Assembly: GCF_014385195.1 (NCBI RefSeq)
Contig: NZ_JACRTG010000026.1
Span: forward strand, 1-63,683
Direction of reading: 5' to 3'
DNA from: Paratissierella segnis
GTDB lineage: Bacteria > Bacillota > Clostridia > Tissierellales > Tissierellaceae
DNA length: 63,683 nt
The first letter of the stretch is position 1, and each line of letters starts with the position of its first letter. Positions 61,224 through 63,683 of this stretch are shown here, piece after piece. Below the pieces are notes generated by a model. The model was given only the letters and a program-made list of their open reading frames with translations. It was not told where the DNA came from and made no database searches. A program made the translations under genes and the position numbers.

Positions 61224-61409
61224 GGGAGATATGATAAGTAAAAAAATTCAAAAATAATTGATGATAGAATAATGTATTAGGATATAAATATCTATGAAAG
61301 TATAATTAAATCAAATATAATGATTGATGAGGCTTTAGAAAAAATTAGAATCTACAAATTCCTTCGGTAATATAAATAATCATCAATAAATAGTAAGCGA
61401 GGTGAAAAA

Positions 61410-62687
61410 ATGAGAGCAACATTAATTATTAAGAATATTGACAATTTGATTACATTAAAAGGTGAAAACAATCCTAGAAGAGGCAAGAAACAAGGTGAAG
61501 TAGGGTTAATTAACAATGGTATCGTTGCTATAAATAATGATAAAATTATTTATGTAGGAAGCGGAGGTTTGCCTTCAGATATTGAAATTGATGAAAATAC
61601 AGTCTTTATAAATGGAAAAGGCAAAACCGTAACGCCGGGACTTGTGGATGCACATACCCATTTGGTTCATGGAGGATCGAGAGAACATGAATTATCTATG
61701 AAGCTTAAAGGCGTATCATATTTGGAAATTTTAGCTTCCGGTGGTGGGATCCATAGCACTATGGAAGCAACAAGAAATGCAACTTTTGATGAATTATATG
61801 ATAAAGCAAATAAAAGCTTAGATACCATGTTAAGCTTTGGAGTTACAACAGTAGAAGCAAAATCCGGCTATGGAATAGAAGATTTTGATACAGAATTAAG
61901 GCAATTGGAGGTAGCTAAAAAACTAAATGAAGATCATCCTGTGGATATCGTATCAACATTTATGGGAGCACATGCTATACCTATTAAATATAAGGATAAT
62001 CCTGATGAATTTGTAGATATAATAATAAAAGAAATGTTACCTGAAGTTAAGAAAAGAGATTTGGCTAAGTTTTGTGATGTATTCTGTGAAGATAGTGTAT
62101 TTACAATTGAGCAAACTAAAAGAATATTGTTAGAAGCAAAGAATAAATATGGATTTATTCCTAAGATTCATGCTGATGAAATTGTTTCATTAGGAGGAGC
62201 AGAACTAGCTGCTGAAATTGGTTGTATTACAGCTGACCACTTAATATCGGCAAGTGACGCTGGGATCAAGGCTATGGCAGAAAAGGGAATAATAGCCAAT
62301 GTATTACCAGGAACCAGTTTCAATTTACAGGAGGGACATTTTGCCCGGGCTAAAAAAATGATTGAAGAAAATGTTCCGGTAGCTATTTCAACAGATTATA
62401 ACCCAGGGAGCTGTCCTACAGAAAATTTACAATTGGTAATGAGCTTTGCCTCGTTAATAATGAAATTGACTCCTGAAGAGGTCATAACCGGTGTAACTAT
62501 AAATGGAGCTTCAGCCTTAGGATTAGAAAATGAAATAGGAAGTTTAATGGAAGGTAAATATGCAGATTTAGTCATATTTGATGCCCCAAACTTAGATTAT
62601 ATAATTTATCATTTTGGTGTAAATCATACAGAAAAAGTAATTAAAAAGGGAAAACTTGTTTACGAGAAAAATAATTGTATGAATTAG
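61410..62687 (+). CDS. hutI: Imidazolonepropionase
   Basis: A 425-residue amidohydrolase, third enzyme of histidine degradation: it opens 4-imidazolone-5-propionate to N-formimino-L-glutamate. Zinc ligands lie in VDAHTHLVHGG (H-x-H), AHAIP, KIHADE and STDYNPGSC; the substrate motifs GGGIHSTMEATR and EAKSGYG are present. Other hut genes are not visible, so they may lie beyond the window. GCGAGGTG precedes ATG 61410. The 180-base gap between the lacI terminator and the start holds no gene I can see. A long hairpin terminator follows at 62750. Confidence 0.95.
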   Translation: MRATLIIKNIDNLITLKGENNPRRGKKQGEVGLINNGIVAINNDKIIYVGSGGLPSDIEIDENTVFINGKGKTVTPGLVDAHTHLVHGGSREHELSMKLKGVSYLEILASGGGIHSTMEATRNATFDELYDKANKSLDTMLSFGVTTVEAKSGYGIEDFDTELRQLEVAKKLNEDHPVDIVSTFMGAHAIPIKYKDNPDEFVDIIIKEMLPEVKKRDLAKFCDVFCEDSVFTIEQTKRILLEAKNKYGFIPKIHADEIVSLGGAELAAEIGCITADHLISASDAGIKAMAEKGIIANVLPGTSFNLQEGHFARAKKMIEENVPVAISTDYNPGSCPTENLQLVMSFASLIMKLTPEEVITGVTINGASALGLENEIGSLMEGKYADLVIFDAPNLDYIIYHFGVNHTEKVIKKGKLVYEKNNCMN

Positions 62688-62749
62688 AATACGGTTTGTG
62701 TTCAAAAATATAAATAAGTATAGAATTGAGTTTTTAAATGAGTTATAAT

Positions 62750-62796
62750 AAGTATATTAGCTTAATAGATTTATTATTAAGCTAATATACTTTTTG
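62750..62796 (+). terminator. Long-stem terminator after hutI
   Basis: AAGTATATTAGCTTAATA (62750-62767), loop GATTTAT, perfect 18-bp complement (62775-62792), then TTTTG. Confidence 0.9.
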
Positions 62797-62814
62797 TTCA
62801 AGGTGGAGAGTGTT

Positions 62815-63471
62815 ATGGCTTCTAAAATCATAAATATAATGTTAGTCGACAGCCATACTATAGTTAGAGAAGGGTTAAAAGCTTTGATAGAAGGTGATAA
62901 AGAATTAAAAGTTATTGCTACTTCTGAAAATGGAAAAGAGGCAGTCGAAAAAGCTAGAGAATTAAATCCTAATATTATAATTATGGATATAGATATTCCT
63001 TATATGAGTGGGATAGAAGTTTTAAAGATTATTAAAGATCAAGGATTAAATTCTAAAGTAATAATACTTACAGCTCTTCGCAATAGGGAATTTATTATAG
63101 CGGCAACAAAATTAGGGGCAATGGGTTATTTGTTTAAAAATTGTGATACTAATACCCTCTTAAAATCGATAAGAGAAATAAGTATCGGCAGGACTTATAT
63201 AGATCAAGCGGTAGCAACTGTTTTAACTCAAAATGTACATAATAAGATACAAAAAAGCAATATTGAATTAGAAAAAATAAAGTCATTATCGCGACGTGAA
63301 TATGAAGTCTTGACTTTAATTTCCTCTGGACGTAGCAATAAGGATATAGGAAAAGAATTATTTATTAGTGAAAAGACAGTTAAAAATCATATAACAAAAT
63401 TATTTAAAAAGATTGATGTAAATGATAGGGTACAAGCAACTATATTTGCGTATCAAAATGGAATTATATAG
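62815..63471 (+). CDS. NarL/FixJ family response regulator
   Basis: A 218-residue regulator. The receiver begins INIMLVDSHTIVREGL (second metal aspartate replaced by Ser in DSH), with the phospho-acceptor Asp in IIIMDIDIPYMSG, the Thr in IILTAL and the Lys in GYLFKNC. The LuxR-type HTH is LSRREYEVLTLISSGRSNKDI and ISEKTVKNHITKLFKKI (in parts). No histidine kinase lies nearby in the window, so it is an orphan as seen. ATG 62815 has GGTGGAGAG upstream; the frame from 62794 only adds residues that overlap the terminator. Confidence 0.9.
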   Translation: MASKIINIMLVDSHTIVREGLKALIEGDKELKVIATSENGKEAVEKARELNPNIIIMDIDIPYMSGIEVLKIIKDQGLNSKVIILTALRNREFIIAATKLGAMGYLFKNCDTNTLLKSIREISIGRTYIDQAVATVLTQNVHNKIQKSNIELEKIKSLSRREYEVLTLISSGRSNKDIGKELFISEKTVKNHITKLFKKIDVNDRVQATIFAYQNGII

Positions 63472-63498
63472 CTCTTAACTTATTATTATAAAAACATA

Positions 63499-63527
63499 TT
63501 GACACTTTTATTAGTTATGTGTATAGT
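63499..63527 (+). promoter_or_regulatory. Sigma-A promoter P1 of the right-edge leader
   Basis: TTGACA (63499-63504), 17 bp, TATAGT (63522-63527). Confidence 0.7.
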
Positions 63528-63573
63528 ATTTAATTGTGAGGCAAAATAAATAAAAATTCAGCTTAAAAAGTAG

Positions 63574-63602
63574 TTGACTTAAGAATGAAATTTTGCTATA
63601 CT
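63574..63602 (+). promoter_or_regulatory. Sigma-A promoter P2 of the right-edge leader
   Basis: TTGACT (63574-63579), 17 bp, TATACT (63597-63602). The predicted start near 63608 falls right at the first hairpin of the leader. Confidence 0.65.
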
Positions 63603-63604
63603 AA

Positions 63605-63683
63605 TCAAGTGCCCTAAAACGAGGCACAATGACCTAAAGCATTAATTAGGTCGATTGAACCTAGATAATTAAACAGTGTGAGA
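63605..63683 (+). promoter_or_regulatory. Structured leader RNA, cut by window end (possible diverged TPP-type aptamer)
   Basis: Two clean hairpins, GTGCC...GGCAC (63609-63627) and GACCTAA...TTAGGTC (about 63631-63653), lie in a leader with strong promoters and no frame. The order GTGCCCT-loop-AGGC, then TTGAACCT, then GATAAT, then CAGTGTGAGA recalls the TPP aptamer (GTGCC...GGCTGAGA...TGAACCTGATC...GATAAT...CAGCGTAGGGA), but the CTGAGA and GCGTAGG cores are altered. UCAA (63605-63608) could pair with UUGA after the second hairpin. It may be a variant aptamer or another riboswitch; the regulated gene is outside. Confidence 0.4.

Overview
The window is AT-rich (about one third G+C by eye), densely coded and mostly on the + strand. 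Frequent TTG/GTG starts with strong AGGAGG-type ribosome sites, oxygen-sensitive class III ribonucleotide reductase (NrdD/NrdG), YtxH/DUF1292/DUF1540 proteins, GlpP, a Firmicute-type 6S RNA and many hairpin-plus-T-run terminators all point to an anaerobic Gram-positive chromosome of the Clostridia/Tissierellia type. I see no prophage, insertion sequence, CRISPR array, rRNA or tRNA; this is core and metabolic chromosome with a few decayed genes.

Layout: 1-870 is a scar with two gene remnants (an IolO-like epimerase fragment and a DUF1667 tail), followed by a palindromic operator/promoter. 877-2803 is uxuA-uxuB (hexuronate catabolism). 2975-6813 holds a MATE exporter, a degenerate P-loop protein, methylglyoxal synthase, a cold shock protein and a cytoplasmic parvulin. 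7012-10120 is a RelA/SpoT-like synthetase plus a frameshifted DUF4153 membrane protein. 10180-12462 is an M20 amidohydrolase, RidA and MsrA. 12636-17406 is an NrdR-controlled nrdD-nrdG operon that runs on into a free-methionine-R-sulfoxide reductase and an orphan adenine methyltransferase. 17492-23807 holds small conserved proteins, a radical SAM protein, a pseudouridine synthase and a nucleoside kinase. 23930-33841 is an oligopeptide ABC importer followed by NagZ, a ROK kinase and an ABC exporter, which together suggest uptake and recycling of cell-wall peptides and amino sugars. 34385-38947 is a polysaccharide deacetylase with a two-component system and a lipoprotein. 38973-40821 (- strand) is pspC-recX-GIY-YIG-glpP. 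40951-45842 is FHA-RodA/FtsW-PBP2-PepF. 45878-51925 holds nadK, a second RluA enzyme, small unknowns, ftsH, 6S RNA and a PHP phosphatase. 52097-61123 includes a YtxH/YtxG-like operon, a lipid kinase, a MarR regulator, a 1775-residue pseudokinase/ATPase/TPR/GAF/GGDEF protein and a LacI regulator. 61410-63683 has hutI, an orphan NarL-type response regulator and the start of a structured leader cut by the window edge.

The points most worth following are the giant diguanylate cyclase fused to a pseudokinase and a STAND-like ATPase; the leader at the right edge that resembles a diverged TPP-type aptamer; the ftsH gene whose ribosome site points at an ATA codon; the two NrdR boxes exactly 31 bp apart; the broken DUF4153 gene; and a degenerate TGTGAAT/C-type repeat family scattered between genes.
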